A DNA stretch of 64,000 bases, taken from the NCBI RefSeq assembly GCF_001556105.1, contig NZ_LSIF01000009.1, forward strand, positions 72,495-136,494, in the 5' to 3' direction. Of the stretch, positions 19,727 through 29,062 are shown piece after piece (position 1 is the stretch's first letter; each line of letters opens with the position of its first letter). Under the pieces are notes generated by a model that was not told where the DNA came from, made no database searches, and saw only the letters and a list, made by a program, of their open reading frames with translations. The position numbers were made by a program, and so were the translations under genes. This DNA comes from Pseudoxanthomonas mexicana. Its GTDB lineage: Bacteria > Pseudomonadota > Gammaproteobacteria > Xanthomonadales > Xanthomonadaceae.

Positions 19727-21838
19727 TTACCAGATCACGACCTGCTGATTGCCGGTGCGCACCATCGCCTCGCCGGCCTTGCACGAGAACGCGGCGGCGA
19801 ACGTGGGCAGGTTCGACGGCGCGCCGATCGCGCGGAACTGCGCCGGGGCGTGCTCGTCGGTGGCGATGCGGTTCTTCAGTTCTTCCGGGGTGAAGTTGCG
19901 GCGCCACACGGTGGCCCAGTTGAGGAAGAAGCGCTGGTCGCGCGTCAGGCCATCGGTCTTCGGGTCCGGCGTGTCGCCTGCGGCCGCCTTCATGGCGTCG
20001 TAGGCGGTGGCCAGGCCGCCGAGATCGGCGATGTTCTCGCCCAGCGTGTGCTTGCCGTTGATCGCCTGGCCTGCGTCGGTGCGGTAGCCATCGAACTGCG
20101 CCACCAGCTTCGCGGTCAGCGCCTTGAAACCCTTGGTGTCGGCATCGCTCCACCAGTTCTCGAACTTGCCGGTGGCACCGAAGCGGCTGCCCTGGTCGTC
20201 GTAGCCATGCGTCATCTCATGGCCGATCACCGCGCCGATGCCGCCATAGTTCATCTCGTCCGTGGCGTTCGGGTCGAAGAACGGCGGCTGCAGGATGGCG
20301 GCCGGGAACACGATCTCGTTCTGGAACGGGTTGTAGTAGGCGTTGACCATCTGCGGCGGCATGCCCCACTCGCTCTTGTCCACGGGCTTGCCGATCTTGC
20401 CCAGGTCCCATTTGTAGTTGAACGCCTGGGCGGCCAGCACGTTGCCGTAGTAACTGTCGCGGCCGGTGGCCAGGCCGGACCAGTCGCGCCACTTGTCGGG
20501 GTAGCCGATCTTGGTGGTGAATGCGGCCTGCTTCTCCAGCGCCTTGGCCTTGGTGGCGTCGCTCATCCATGCCAGGTTCTGGATGCGCGCCTTCAGCGCG
20601 TTGCCCAGGTTGGCGACCAGCGTTTCCATCTTCGCCTTGGATTCCGGCGTGAAGGCGACCTTGACGTACATCTGGCCGAGCGCTTCGCCGCTCTGGTTCT
20701 CGATGGTGCCCAGTACGCGCTTCCAGCGGGCCTCGATTTCCTTCTGGCCGCGCAGCGTCTTGCTGTAGAAGTTGAACTGTTCGTTGGCGAACGCATCGCT
20801 CAGGTAAGGCGAGGCGCCATCGATGGTGTGGAAGCGCAGGTAAGCGCGCCAGATGGCGGCGTCGGTGTCGCCCAGCATCGTGCTGACTTCCTGGTGGAAG
20901 CCCGGAATGGCGAGCGAGAACTGCTGCAGGCCGGTCACGCCCTGGGATTCGAGGAACTTGGTCCACGAGAAGTTGGGCGTCAGCTTGTCGGCGTCGGCGA
21001 GGCTGACCATGTTGTTGTACAGGCTGACATCGCGAGAAAGGTCTTCGCGGGACTTGGAGGCCTTGGCGAGCCGCGTCTCGAACGCCAGGATCTGGTCCGC
21101 CTGCTTCTTGGCATCGGCAGCCGCCACACCGGACAGTTCGAGCACTTTGGCGATGTGCGCCAGGTAGGCCTTACGGATGTCCTTCTTGTCTGCGTCGAAG
21201 TAGAAGTTCTTGTCCGGCAGGCCCAGGCCGCCCTGCATGGCGACCGCGGTGTTCATGTCCGGATTGCTGAACTCCGGCAGCGCGCCGAAGCCGAACAGCA
21301 CATTCTGGCCATTGGCGGCCGTCTGGTTGAGGTGCGCCACGATGGCGTCCTTGTCCTGCAGACCGTCGATGGCAGCCAGCATCGGCTTGATCGGCTCGAT
21401 GCCCTGCGCGTTGACCTTGGTCTCGTCCATGCCGGTGGACCACAGGTCGCCGACGATCTTCTCGACACCGGTGGCGCCCGGCATCGCGGCGGCCTGTTCG
21501 GCCAGTTGCTTCTGCACGGCGGTGGAGCGTTCGGCCAGCATCTCGAACGCGCCCCAGCTGGTGCGGTCACTGGGGATCGCATTGGCGGCCAGCCACTTGC
21601 CGTTCGCATAGCCAGCGAAATCGGTGCAGGCGTTCTTGGTGGTGTCGAGGTCGCCGATCTGGAAGCGGTTCACGCCGGGCAGGGCGCTCTCGTCCAGCGT
21701 CAGGGCCTGCGTGGCCGGCGCCTGGGCGGCGGCATCGGCAGCGGGGGCGGGGGCGGCGTCTTCCTTCTTCGCGCAGGCAGCCAGCACGGTGGCGACGGCG
21801 AGCGACAACATCAGGATCTGGGGTTTACGGGCGATCAC
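19727..21838 (-). CDS. M13 family metallopeptidase, lipoprotein (catalytic motifs intact)
   Basis: A 703-residue zinc endopeptidase of the neprilysin/PepO family. The N-terminus is a lipoprotein signal with lipobox LAAC (Cys about residue 22), followed by an Ala/Pro-rich linker, so it should be anchored in the cell envelope facing the periplasm or outside. The catalytic site is complete: NAYYNPFQNEIVFPAAILQP, HEMTHGYDDQG with HEMTH at residues 540-544, and GENIADLGGL carrying the third ligand. It ends with the usual family C-terminus (QQVVIW). A degenerate paralogue lies just downstream. Confidence 0.96.
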   Translation of the reverse strand: MIARKPQILMLSLAVATVLAACAKKEDAAPAPAADAAAQAPATQALTLDESALPGVNRFQIGDLDTTKNACTDFAGYANGKWLAANAIPSDRTSWGAFEMLAERSTAVQKQLAEQAAAMPGATGVEKIVGDLWSTGMDETKVNAQGIEPIKPMLAAIDGLQDKDAIVAHLNQTAANGQNVLFGFGALPEFSNPDMNTAVAMQGGLGLPDKNFYFDADKKDIRKAYLAHIAKVLELSGVAAADAKKQADQILAFETRLAKASKSREDLSRDVSLYNNMVSLADADKLTPNFSWTKFLESQGVTGLQQFSLAIPGFHQEVSTMLGDTDAAIWRAYLRFHTIDGASPYLSDAFANEQFNFYSKTLRGQKEIEARWKRVLGTIENQSGEALGQMYVKVAFTPESKAKMETLVANLGNALKARIQNLAWMSDATKAKALEKQAAFTTKIGYPDKWRDWSGLATGRDSYYGNVLAAQAFNYKWDLGKIGKPVDKSEWGMPPQMVNAYYNPFQNEIVFPAAILQPPFFDPNATDEMNYGGIGAVIGHEMTHGYDDQGSRFGATGKFENWWSDADTKGFKALTAKLVAQFDGYRTDAGQAINGKHTLGENIADLGGLATAYDAMKAAAGDTPDPKTDGLTRDQRFFLNWATVWRRNFTPEELKNRIATDEHAPAQFRAIGAPSNLPTFAAAFSCKAGEAMVRTGNQQVVIW

Positions 21839-21867
21839 GGGTTACTCCGGCCCTGGGCAGGGCAATC

Positions 21868-21893
21868 GAAAAAAGGAACCCCCGAGGCGGGGG
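21868..21893 (-). terminator. Terminator downstream of the CHASE2-GGDEF gene
   Basis: CCCCC-GAGGC-GGGGG forms a short GC-rich stem. Read on the minus strand it is followed by TTCCTTTTTT. It lies about 107 bp after the stop of the CHASE2-GGDEF gene and before the start of the M13 lipoprotein gene. Confidence 0.75.
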
Positions 21894-22000
21894 CGTGGCC
21901 GGACTCTACGCCTGTCGGGAACCGGGCAGGTGTGTCGAAGGTCATGGGCCTTCACGGGAACCCTGGCGGCATGCGCGGACGTTCCGGGGTGCCGCGATGC

Positions 22001-23710
22001 TCACGCCCGCGTCGCGGACGTCCCGACGGGCTCGTGTTCGCCCGTGTTGCTGAAGCTGCGATTGCGGCCGGCCTGCTTGGCACGGTAGAGCGCGGCGTCG
22101 GCGCGGTCGAACACGTCCTCCGGCCCGGCGTCGTCGCCGGTCAGGTAGGTGTGGATGCCGACGCTGGCCGTGAACGGCGGCGGTGCGCTGGCATTCGCAC
22201 CATGCGGCTTGCGCCCGTGGTGGGCCAGGTCCACGTGGATGGTGGTCGCGATGGTGGCCGCGGCCTGCGCCGAGGTCTCGGGCAGCAGCACCGCGAACTC
22301 GTCGCCACCGAGTCGGGCGACCAGGTCGCGCGGGCGTCGCGCGCGGCTGCGCAGGATCCGGCCGAGCGCCTTCAGCGCGGCGTCGCCGGCCGCATGGCCC
22401 TGGGTGTCGTTGAGTTGCTTGAAGTGGTCGATGTCCATCACCAGCAGCGACAACGGCTGGCCGCTACGGCGCGCGATGCGCAGCTCATGGTCCAGCGCAT
22501 GGTCGAAGCGGCTGCGGTTGGCCAACCCGGTCAGCGCGTCCGACTGCGCCTGGTGGTGGGTGCGCCGCAGCAGCCGGTAGATCCATAGCGAAGCGCCCAG
22601 CGCCAGGACGAGCATCGCGGGCACGGGCGAGAACCAGAGATGGCCGTAGCGCAGCAGCAGCACGGACAGCACCAGGGTGGCGGCCATCGTGAGCATGGTG
22701 GGACGCCAGATGCGACGCAGGCCAGGCAGCAGCGACAACAGCAACGGCAGCGAGACCAGCGCCGCCGCCAGCGCCGCCTGCCAGCCCTCCGACATCGGCG
22801 TGATGGCCGCGCGCTTCAACAGCATGTTCAGCAGATTGGCCTGGTAATCGGTGCCGCTCATGCTGGCGGTGGGCGCCTGCCCGGGCGCACGCGCCAGCGG
22901 TCCCATGCCGGTCGCGCTGACGCCCACGACGATCCAGTTGCCGCGCAGCAGCGAGGCCGGAATGCGCTGGTTGAGGACGTCGGTGTACGACACGTGGCGG
23001 AAGGCATTCGGTGGCGACGTGAAGGGGACCAGCACCTCGTGGTCGCGGACCCATTCGTAGAGCGATACAGGCTCCAGACCGGTGGTCACCAAGCGGCGTC
23101 CCGGCAATTCGGTGCCGGCACCGGCTGGCTGGTCCAACTGCAGCAGGGCCAGCGCCAGGGCCGGCCAGTGGGGGGATCCCAGTCCGGCGCGCAGGTAGGC
23201 TTTGCGCGCCACGCCATCGTCGTCCAGCGCCATTTCGGCGTGACCCAGCGATGCGGCGGACGCCGCGAACTCGGGGATCGGCATCAGCTCCACGGTGGCG
23301 CTGTTGAGCTGCACGGGCTCGGCCAGCACCGGCAGCACGACCCGGCCGCTGCGACCGATCGAGCGGGCCAGCAATGCGTCGCCTTCCGGATCGAACAACG
23401 CAGGTTCGGACAGCAGCACGTTGAACGCGATGCCTTTCACTTCGGTCAGGCGCAGCCGATCGACCAGCTGCGCATGGGTGCGGCGCGACCAGGGCCAGCG
23501 GCCCAGTTCGGCCAGGCTCTTCTGGTCGATGTCGACCACCACGATGCGCGGATCCGCCTCGGGCGCCGCGCCCAGCACCAACCGGTCATAGACCCAGGCG
23601 TCGAGCGACGCGGTCACGCCGGACAGCGTCACCAGGATCACGAGCGCAGCCGCACCCACCGCCGTCAGCAGGCGGGGTTTCCATTTCGGCGATGACGGGG
23701 CGGTGCTCAC
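22001..23710 (-). CDS. CHASE2-domain diguanylate cyclase (GGDEF)
   Basis: A 569-residue inner-membrane protein. The start is taken as a GTG whose bases overlap the stop of the upstream FecR-like gene (GTGA), so the two are translationally coupled; the frame is open further upstream but that would overlap the neighbour by 138 bp. It has TM1 (about 12-32), a periplasmic CHASE2 domain (about 35-300, with IVVVDIDQKSLAELGRWPW), three more helices, then a GGDEF domain. The cyclase motif is intact (ARLGGDEFAVLLP) and an inhibitory RXXD site (RPRD) sits five residues before it. It should make cyclic-di-GMP with product inhibition. Confidence 0.95.
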   Translation of the reverse strand: MSTAPSSPKWKPRLLTAVGAAALVILVTLSGVTASLDAWVYDRLVLGAAPEADPRIVVVDIDQKSLAELGRWPWSRRTHAQLVDRLRLTEVKGIAFNVLLSEPALFDPEGDALLARSIGRSGRVVLPVLAEPVQLNSATVELMPIPEFAASAASLGHAEMALDDDGVARKAYLRAGLGSPHWPALALALLQLDQPAGAGTELPGRRLVTTGLEPVSLYEWVRDHEVLVPFTSPPNAFRHVSYTDVLNQRIPASLLRGNWIVVGVSATGMGPLARAPGQAPTASMSGTDYQANLLNMLLKRAAITPMSEGWQAALAAALVSLPLLLSLLPGLRRIWRPTMLTMAATLVLSVLLLRYGHLWFSPVPAMLVLALGASLWIYRLLRRTHHQAQSDALTGLANRSRFDHALDHELRIARRSGQPLSLLVMDIDHFKQLNDTQGHAAGDAALKALGRILRSRARRPRDLVARLGGDEFAVLLPETSAQAAATIATTIHVDLAHHGRKPHGANASAPPPFTASVGIHTYLTGDDAGPEDVFDRADAALYRAKQAGRNRSFSNTGEHEPVGTSATRA

Positions 23711-25359
23711 AGGGCCAGCAGTATGAGCAATGCGCCTGCTCCGGCGCCAATCCGGCACCAGCGGCAGGGGACCTCGATCACCTGCGGGGCCGGGAATGGG
23801 CCTTCGAAGCCGTCCACATCGATGGTCTGGGCGCGCAGATACCAAGTGCCGGAACGCAGGCGCGGCAGGGTGATCTGGGCTTCGTCGACGAGTTCGTCCA
23901 GCTGCGGCGCGCTGAAGTCGGGCGTGCGCGACATCTGGAAGCGGTAGCGCTGGCCAGGTTGGCCGGCAGGCCAGCGGAACGTCACGTCGCGCGTGTTGCC
24001 GGCGGCGGCCGTGCCGTCGATCTCGGTGACCTCCGCGAGCGGACGCACGGTGAACGCCAGGCTGTCACCGAAGGGACCGGCCTTGCCCGCGGCATCGACG
24101 CTGCGGATGCGCCAGTGGTAGTCGCCAGGCGTCAGGGGATCGGGCAGGCGGGCCGAGACCGCGGCATCGACGCGGCCGTGGGCAAGAGGCTGCGCAAATC
24201 CGCCGGCACCGGCGACTTCATAGTCGTAGGCGATCGCGCCGGGCGCCTGCGTCCAGCTCAAGGCGACGTCCGGCGTGCGCACCACGCTGCCTGCCGCGGG
24301 TGCGATCGAATAGGGCGGAGCGGGCTGGTCGTCGATCCTCAACTCGATGACGGCATCGCGACCTTCCAGTCCGTTCGCGGCGATCGCGCGTACGCGGACG
24401 AAGTAACGACCAGCGTCCAGTGTCGGCAGGGTGGTGCGGGGCACGTCGCTTTCAGCATCCATACGCAGGCTGTCGAAGGCGCGGTTGGCGCTCACCTGGA
24501 CGCGGTACTGTTGCGCCCCGTCGACCGCCGGCCAGGCCAGATCGGGATGCGCGCTCTGCGACAGTGCGGCAATGCGCGACAGGTCGGGCGCCGGCAACAA
24601 GGCGATGGGCCTGACCACCGCCTGTCCCGCCGCAACCACCGCACCGTAGCCGGGACGCAGCAGCGCGCCGCGCTGGCGCGGTGCATCCACGGCGACGCGG
24701 CCCTCCAGCACCTCGGTTTGGGTGTGGTCGTCACCGGCCTCGACCCGGAACCGGGTGCCGCGCACCGCGGACGATGCGGTCGGAGTGTCTACGATGAAGT
24801 TCGCCGCCGGCCCGCGCAGGCGCCGGACGTCGTTGCCGATCCTGCCGCGCTGCAGGCGCAGGCGGGTGTCGGCCATGCCGGAGCGGCCGAAACGGGTCAG
24901 CCGGTCGAGCAGCAGTTCGCTGTCGCCGAGCAGCAGCAGGCGCGAACCATCCGCGAACTGCAGGCTCAGCGAGGCGTCGGGAGACGTCTTCAACCGGTAA
25001 CCCGTGGCCAGCGACATGCCGGCGGTCACCGGTGCATCGCGGCCAGCGGCCGAGCGCGCGACGGCATTGCCCTGCAGGGCCACGACCCTGGCATTCGCAG
25101 GCTGGCGGTCCAGCCACTGCAACGGGATCCGCAGCGTGCTGCCGGGCGGCAACTGGTACGGGTTGGCGATGCGGTTGTGTTCCTGCAATCGCTGCCACGG
25201 AACCGACGGTTTGAGGTAGGCACCGGTCACGTCCCACAAGGTGTCGCCGGGTCGGACCCGGTAGACCCATTCCTGTGCCTGGGCCGACCACGACGCCAGC
25301 AACAGCATCGCCAGTCCCCATCCCAGCCATCCCTTTCCCTGGATTGCCCGCTTCTGCAT
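23707..25359 (-). CDS. Secreted LysM-FecR domain protein with fibronectin-like repeats
   Basis: A 550-residue exported protein with a signal peptide (about 1-28, ending SAQAQ). A LysM domain (about 31-80, YRVRPGDTLWDVTGAYL) suggests peptidoglycan contact. A FecR domain (about 95-215) contains the typical IVDTPTASSAVRGTRFRV motif. The rest consists of several beta-rich repeats with Trp/Tyr pairs resembling fibronectin type III modules. The C-terminus ends in a hydrophobic stretch (GAGALLILLAL) that may be a membrane anchor. Its stop overlaps the start of the CHASE2-GGDEF gene. FecR-CHASE2 neighbours are common, so it probably senses something in the periplasm and influences the cyclase; the ligand is unknown. 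Confidence 0.9.
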   Translation of the reverse strand: MQKRAIQGKGWLGWGLAMLLLASWSAQAQEWVYRVRPGDTLWDVTGAYLKPSVPWQRLQEHNRIANPYQLPPGSTLRIPLQWLDRQPANARVVALQGNAVARSAAGRDAPVTAGMSLATGYRLKTSPDASLSLQFADGSRLLLLGDSELLLDRLTRFGRSGMADTRLRLQRGRIGNDVRRLRGPAANFIVDTPTASSAVRGTRFRVEAGDDHTQTEVLEGRVAVDAPRQRGALLRPGYGAVVAAGQAVVRPIALLPAPDLSRIAALSQSAHPDLAWPAVDGAQQYRVQVSANRAFDSLRMDAESDVPRTTLPTLDAGRYFVRVRAIAANGLEGRDAVIELRIDDQPAPPYSIAPAAGSVVRTPDVALSWTQAPGAIAYDYEVAGAGGFAQPLAHGRVDAAVSARLPDPLTPGDYHWRIRSVDAAGKAGPFGDSLAFTVRPLAEVTEIDGTAAAGNTRDVTFRWPAGQPGQRYRFQMSRTPDFSAPQLDELVDEAQITLPRLRSGTWYLRAQTIDVDGFEGPFPAPQVIEVPCRWCRIGAGAGALLILLAL

Positions 25360-25695
25360 CGCCCGCTCCCGCGCCTGCCGTACGAAATGTTGAATCGGTC
25401 ACAATTATAAGCGGGTCCGATGGTCGCACTGGCCGGTTGCACGCGTTTTTCTCGTCACCTCACAATTGGCCGCGAGGCTGCCTCATGGCGAGCCACCCCA
25501 GAGACCGGCAATGTGCCGTGCCCGCCGGTACGGTTCCGCCGCATCGCGATGGTTCGGCACGACCACGGTCAGGCGTTGTCGGGAAGCGCAGCAGCACGTT
25601 TCAGAAGCCGATGGTCTTCGCCCTGCAGTCGCACCGAGACGTAGCGCGCCGCGTGTCCTGGGGCATGCCAAGGGCACGCGGTGCAGCGCACGGGC
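25360..25695. other. 336-bp non-coding stretch with a candidate promoter
   Basis: This lies between the FecR-like gene start and the end of the next gene. On the minus strand there is a perfect TATAAT (25404-25409) about 45 bp before the FecR-like start, without a good -35 box. Several short open frames occur but none looks like a protein family I know, and their composition is Arg/Ala-rich as expected for shadow frames. I saw no RNA gene. Confidence 0.5.
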
Positions 25696-26472
25696 TCAGT
25701 CGAGGGCGGCTTCGTCCCGCAGTTGCCGTTCGCGCTCGTGGCCGAGGTAGCGCCGGATGCCATACCGCATCAGGTACAGCAGCGGGATCAACGCGATCGC
25801 GGCCAGCATCTTGTAGAGGTAGTTGACGGTGCTGACCGCCAGGAACAGCGAGGTCGGCCACTGCTGCGGCCCCAGCACGAAGGCGATGTAGATCACCACG
25901 AAGCTGTCCACCAGCTGCGAGATCGCGGTCGAGCCGGTCGCCCGCAGCCACACCCAGCGCTCGCCGGTGGCGTTGCGGATGCGATGGAATACCGAAACGT
26001 CGATCAGCTGGCCCACCAAGAAGGCTACGACCGAACCGGCAATCGTCCACATGCCCTGGCCGAAGATCGCGGCGAAGGCCTTCTGGTAGTCCGGTACGCC
26101 CTGCGATTGCGCGGCGTCCACCCACCAGTCGGCCGGCGCCAGCGCGATGGCGGCTAACGCGAAGAGGAAGCCGTAGACGATCAGGGCGACCGCCAGCCAC
26201 GAGATGAAGCGCACGCCGCGCTTGCCGAAGAACTCGTTGATGGTGTCGGTCAGGACGAAGACGAACGGCCACAACAGCGTGCCGGCGGTGAAACTGAGCG
26301 AGCCGGTCTGGCCGAACAGGTTCCATTCCAGCGGCGCGATGCCCAGCGTGTCTTCAAGCGCGAAGATCTTGACGCCGATGAACTCGGCGAGCACGGCGTT
26401 CGCGCAGAACACCGCCGCCAGCACGATGAAGAGGCGGACCGCGCGGTCGTCCAGCGTGCGCGGCGCCTGCAT
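25696..26472 (-). CDS. Queuosine precursor transporter (YhhQ family)
   Basis: A 258-residue membrane protein of the VUT/YhhQ family, which imports preQ0/preQ1. About six hydrophobic segments are visible. Family features include LAEFIGVKIFAL near residue 28, LLWPFVFVLTDTINEFFGKR near residue 63 and FLVGQLIDVSVFHRIRNAT near residue 157. It is somewhat longer than the E. coli protein. With queA and tgt at the left end of the window, it suggests the cell can salvage queuosine precursors. The DUF502 gene lies directly upstream on the same strand with a 3-bp gap, so the pair forms an operon. Confidence 0.92.
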   Translation of the reverse strand: MQAPRTLDDRAVRLFIVLAAVFCANAVLAEFIGVKIFALEDTLGIAPLEWNLFGQTGSLSFTAGTLLWPFVFVLTDTINEFFGKRGVRFISWLAVALIVYGFLFALAAIALAPADWWVDAAQSQGVPDYQKAFAAIFGQGMWTIAGSVVAFLVGQLIDVSVFHRIRNATGERWVWLRATGSTAISQLVDSFVVIYIAFVLGPQQWPTSLFLAVSTVNYLYKMLAAIALIPLLYLMRYGIRRYLGHERERQLRDEAALD

Positions 26473-26475
26473 CGC

Positions 26476-27147
26476 TCAGCGCTCCCCGGCGCGGGTGAAC
26501 GGCATGGTCTCTGGCGCGACCGCGCCGCCGGAGATGATGAAGCTCATCGCCTGGTCCACCGTCCAGTCGGTCGGCGTCAGCAGTTCGACGGGGACGATTT
26601 CGAGATAGCCCGAGGTCGGGTTGGGCGTCGTGGGTACGTAGACCGCGGCCAGCTCGCGCCCGCTGCCTTCCTCGCGGATCACCCGAGTGACCAGACCGAC
26701 CGACTTCATGTCGCGGTGCGGGAAGTCGATCAGCACCACGCGCTGCGTGCTGCCCGGCTTGGTTTCCAGCATGTCCAGCAGTTTGCGCGCGCTGGTGTAG
26801 ATGACGTTCGCCAGCGGCACGCGCGCGATCAGCGCCTCGAACCAGCGCAGCAGTTGTTGCCCGATCACGCGCCGCGTCAGCGCGCCGACGGCCAGGATCA
26901 CGAACAGCGTGGCGACCATCGCGATGGTGTTCTGCACCCACAGGCCGTTGAACCAGCCGAGCGACTGCGGGAACGTCGCCGCGATCTGGTGCGACAGCGG
27001 TTCCACCCACGGCTTGCTGATGCCGGAGAGCAGCACGAACACGAACTTGATGACGACCCAGGTCAGCCAGATCGGCAGCAGGGTCAGCAGACCGGTGATG
27101 AAGAGCTTCTGCACCGATACGCGGTGCGCGGGATGGTCGGGGGGCAT
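26476..27147 (-). CDS. DUF502 family membrane protein
   Basis: A 223-residue protein of the DUF502 family, function unknown. It has an N-terminal helix (about 12-38, KLFITGLLTLLPIWLTWVVIK) and a second one near 68-90. The soluble part carries the family pattern LANVIYTSARKLLDMLETKPG and then VLIDFPHRDMKSVGLVTRVI and VYVPTTPNPTSGYLEIVP. It lies three bases upstream of the queuosine-precursor transporter gene. The functional link, if any, is not clear. Confidence 0.92.
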   Translation of the reverse strand: MPPDHPAHRVSVQKLFITGLLTLLPIWLTWVVIKFVFVLLSGISKPWVEPLSHQIAATFPQSLGWFNGLWVQNTIAMVATLFVILAVGALTRRVIGQQLLRWFEALIARVPLANVIYTSARKLLDMLETKPGSTQRVVLIDFPHRDMKSVGLVTRVIREEGSGRELAAVYVPTTPNPTSGYLEIVPVELLTPTDWTVDQAMSFIISGGAVAPETMPFTRAGER

Positions 27148-27219
27148 GGCGATATTGTAGGCCGCCGCGCAGTCCCGGCTATATAGTCGTTTGCAGGACG
27201 CTGTTGCAGGGGGAATGGA

Positions 27220-28557
27220 ATGAGCGGTTTCTTCAGGTGGTTCGGCCTGCTGGCCTTCGGTCTGGCGCTGCTGTTGGTGGTGCTGTACACGGCAAGCAGG
27301 TTGATGCCGATGCCTGGCGACGAGGCCGAGGCGCTGGCCCTGCTCGAGGCGCCCCGCACCATGGAAGGCAGCAACGGCTTTGCGGCGTTGTGGTCATTGC
27401 GGCATGACGTTCCGGTGGCGGAGGCCGAGCGCCTGCTGGTCCTGGAAGTCGAACGCTTCCGGTCGCGGCCGATCCTGGCCGGAGGGGGCGCGGGACCGTC
27501 CGATGCCTCCACACTCGATGCGTATCCGCGGATCGATGTCGAGGCGGGTAGCGATGAGCTCTGCAGCGGCCGGGAGACGCAGTGCCTGCGGCATGTCCGC
27601 GATCGCATGGACGTCCTCGTGCCGGCGGTGGCGATCCGGAAGACGCTCGCGGCGCGGGTCGCTGCACTGGACGACTACGATTATTTCCGCAGTCCGTTTC
27701 CGGCACGGCCGGACACGCCGCTGCCCGCCTACAACCCGCTGTTCCAGACGCAGACGCTGCATGCGTACGCGTTTGCGCACGGAGATCGGGAAGAGGGCCT
27801 GCGTGGCGCCTGCCGGAATGCGTCGATCGCCCGCAAGCTGGTGGCCAGTGGCGACTTGCTGGTCGGCGGCGTAGTGGGGACGGCGTTGATGGATATGTCC
27901 GCACGGCTGTTCGTCGACATGCTGGCGGACCTGCCCCCCGATCACCCTTTGCCGGACGAATGTGCGGAGGCATTCGACGCGGATGGCGCGATGGTCGCGG
28001 GCATCTGCCCCACCATGATCGGCGAAGGGCGCTACCTGATGGAGGGCTTCCGCGCATTGAGTGCTAGCGAGCAGCACTGGCATCGCAGGCTCATGACGGA
28101 CCTCTTTCTCGACCAGCGCAAGACGATGGCGCGCGGTGCACGTCGCCACGCGTGGTTCTGCGGTCCGCAGGCCGATGCGCTCGTACGCGCGGATACCCCG
28201 ATCGGCAAGCATGCACCGGTGTCCGGAGGATGGACGTTCTCCTGCCTCGCGAATGCGACCGGCTGCATTCTCGACAACATCGCCGCGCCTTCGCTGGTGG
28301 GCTACGCGGAGCGCTTCCAGGATACGGAGGCCCGGCTGCGCGCGGTGTCGGCCTGGCGGGCGTTGCGCGAACAACACAACGATGCGCGCCCGCTGAGGGA
28401 GCGGCTCGACGAATGGCAGCGCGCGCACCCGGGTGGCCGCGGGATCCGGGTTGGTCCCGACGGGAGCGGGCTGGAGATCGACCTGTTCAATGACAGGCAA
28501 GGCCCCGTGTTCACGCTGCCTCCACCTGCCGCCGGCGCGGACCTGCCGGCACCGTGA
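27220..28557 (+). CDS. Hypothetical protein with one N-terminal membrane helix
   Basis: A 445-residue protein I do not recognise. Residues 7-28 (FGLLAFGLALLLVVLYTASRL) form a hydrophobic helix that fits an uncleaved anchor or signal. The rest is soluble, rich in Arg and Ala, with several cysteines (ELCSGRETQCLRHV near 110, FCGPQ near 308, SCLANATGCIL near 340) that could form disulfides in the periplasm. The C-terminus is proline-rich. A GGGGGAA stretch lies before the ATG, and a TATATAG box lies about 35 bp upstream. It is divergent from DUF502 and converges on the thioesterase-like gene with no gap. Codon use is similar to the neighbours. Confidence 0.8.
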   Translation: MSGFFRWFGLLAFGLALLLVVLYTASRLMPMPGDEAEALALLEAPRTMEGSNGFAALWSLRHDVPVAEAERLLVLEVERFRSRPILAGGGAGPSDASTLDAYPRIDVEAGSDELCSGRETQCLRHVRDRMDVLVPAVAIRKTLAARVAALDDYDYFRSPFPARPDTPLPAYNPLFQTQTLHAYAFAHGDREEGLRGACRNASIARKLVASGDLLVGGVVGTALMDMSARLFVDMLADLPPDHPLPDECAEAFDADGAMVAGICPTMIGEGRYLMEGFRALSASEQHWHRRLMTDLFLDQRKTMARGARRHAWFCGPQADALVRADTPIGKHAPVSGGWTFSCLANATGCILDNIAAPSLVGYAERFQDTEARLRAVSAWRALREQHNDARPLRERLDEWQRAHPGGRGIRVGPDGSGLEIDLFNDRQGPVFTLPPPAAGADLPAP

Positions 28558-29019
28558 TCAGCGCGGCCGGCGTGCCTCGGGCTTCAGTCGCACGTAGATC
28601 TGCTTGCGCACGCGGGCGACGACTTCGTTCTGCGCATTGAACACATCGGCGGGCATCCAGCGCAGGTGCTTCTCGCCGTTGGCGGCCTCGGCGCGGATGT
28701 CCTCGAGCACGCGTTCGTCCAGGCGGAACTCGGCGTGCAGCGTGCCTTTGCCGGGCTTCACGAACTCGATTTCAGCGGCCTTGTCCCAGACGAAGTACTC
28801 GCCGCCCAGGCGCTCCTTGGCCAGGATCATCCAGAACGGGTCGGTCATGGCGAACAGGCTGCCGCCGAAATGGGTGCCGACGTAGTTGCGGTTCCAGGGG
28901 CGCATGCGCAGCTCGACGCGTACGAAGCTCCAGTCGGGTGCCATCTCGGTGACGTGGATGCCGCTGAAAAGGAAGGGCGGCCACACGTTGAAGATGTGGC
29001 GCAGGGTGCCGGGTTTCAT
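28558..29019 (-). CDS. DUF4442 hotdog-fold thioesterase-like protein
   Basis: With the start at MKPGTLRHIFNVWPPFL the protein has 153 residues, the normal size for this hotdog-fold family. Longer starts would overlap the upstream gene. The family pattern includes RPWNRNYVGTHFGGSLFAMTD near residues 42-62 and FVWDKAAEIEFVKPGKG near 75-90. It is related to acyl-CoA thioesterases, but no activity can be assigned from sequence. It follows the CnoX-like gene by 43 bp on the same strand, and the stops of this gene and of the preceding hypothetical gene are adjacent. Confidence 0.88.
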   Translation of the reverse strand: MKPGTLRHIFNVWPPFLFSGIHVTEMAPDWSFVRVELRMRPWNRNYVGTHFGGSLFAMTDPFWMILAKERLGGEYFVWDKAAEIEFVKPGKGTLHAEFRLDERVLEDIRAEAANGEKHLRWMPADVFNAQNEVVARVRKQIYVRLKPEARRPR

Positions 29020-29062
29020 GCAGGACTGCTTTGCTGGGTAATGACGGGGAAGTACTTGCGGA

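Noticed and set aside
17495..22588. Open frame of about 1700 codons on the plus strand
   Set aside because: It is the complement of the two M13 genes and part of the CHASE2-GGDEF gene. The minus-strand proteins have clear families; this one does not.
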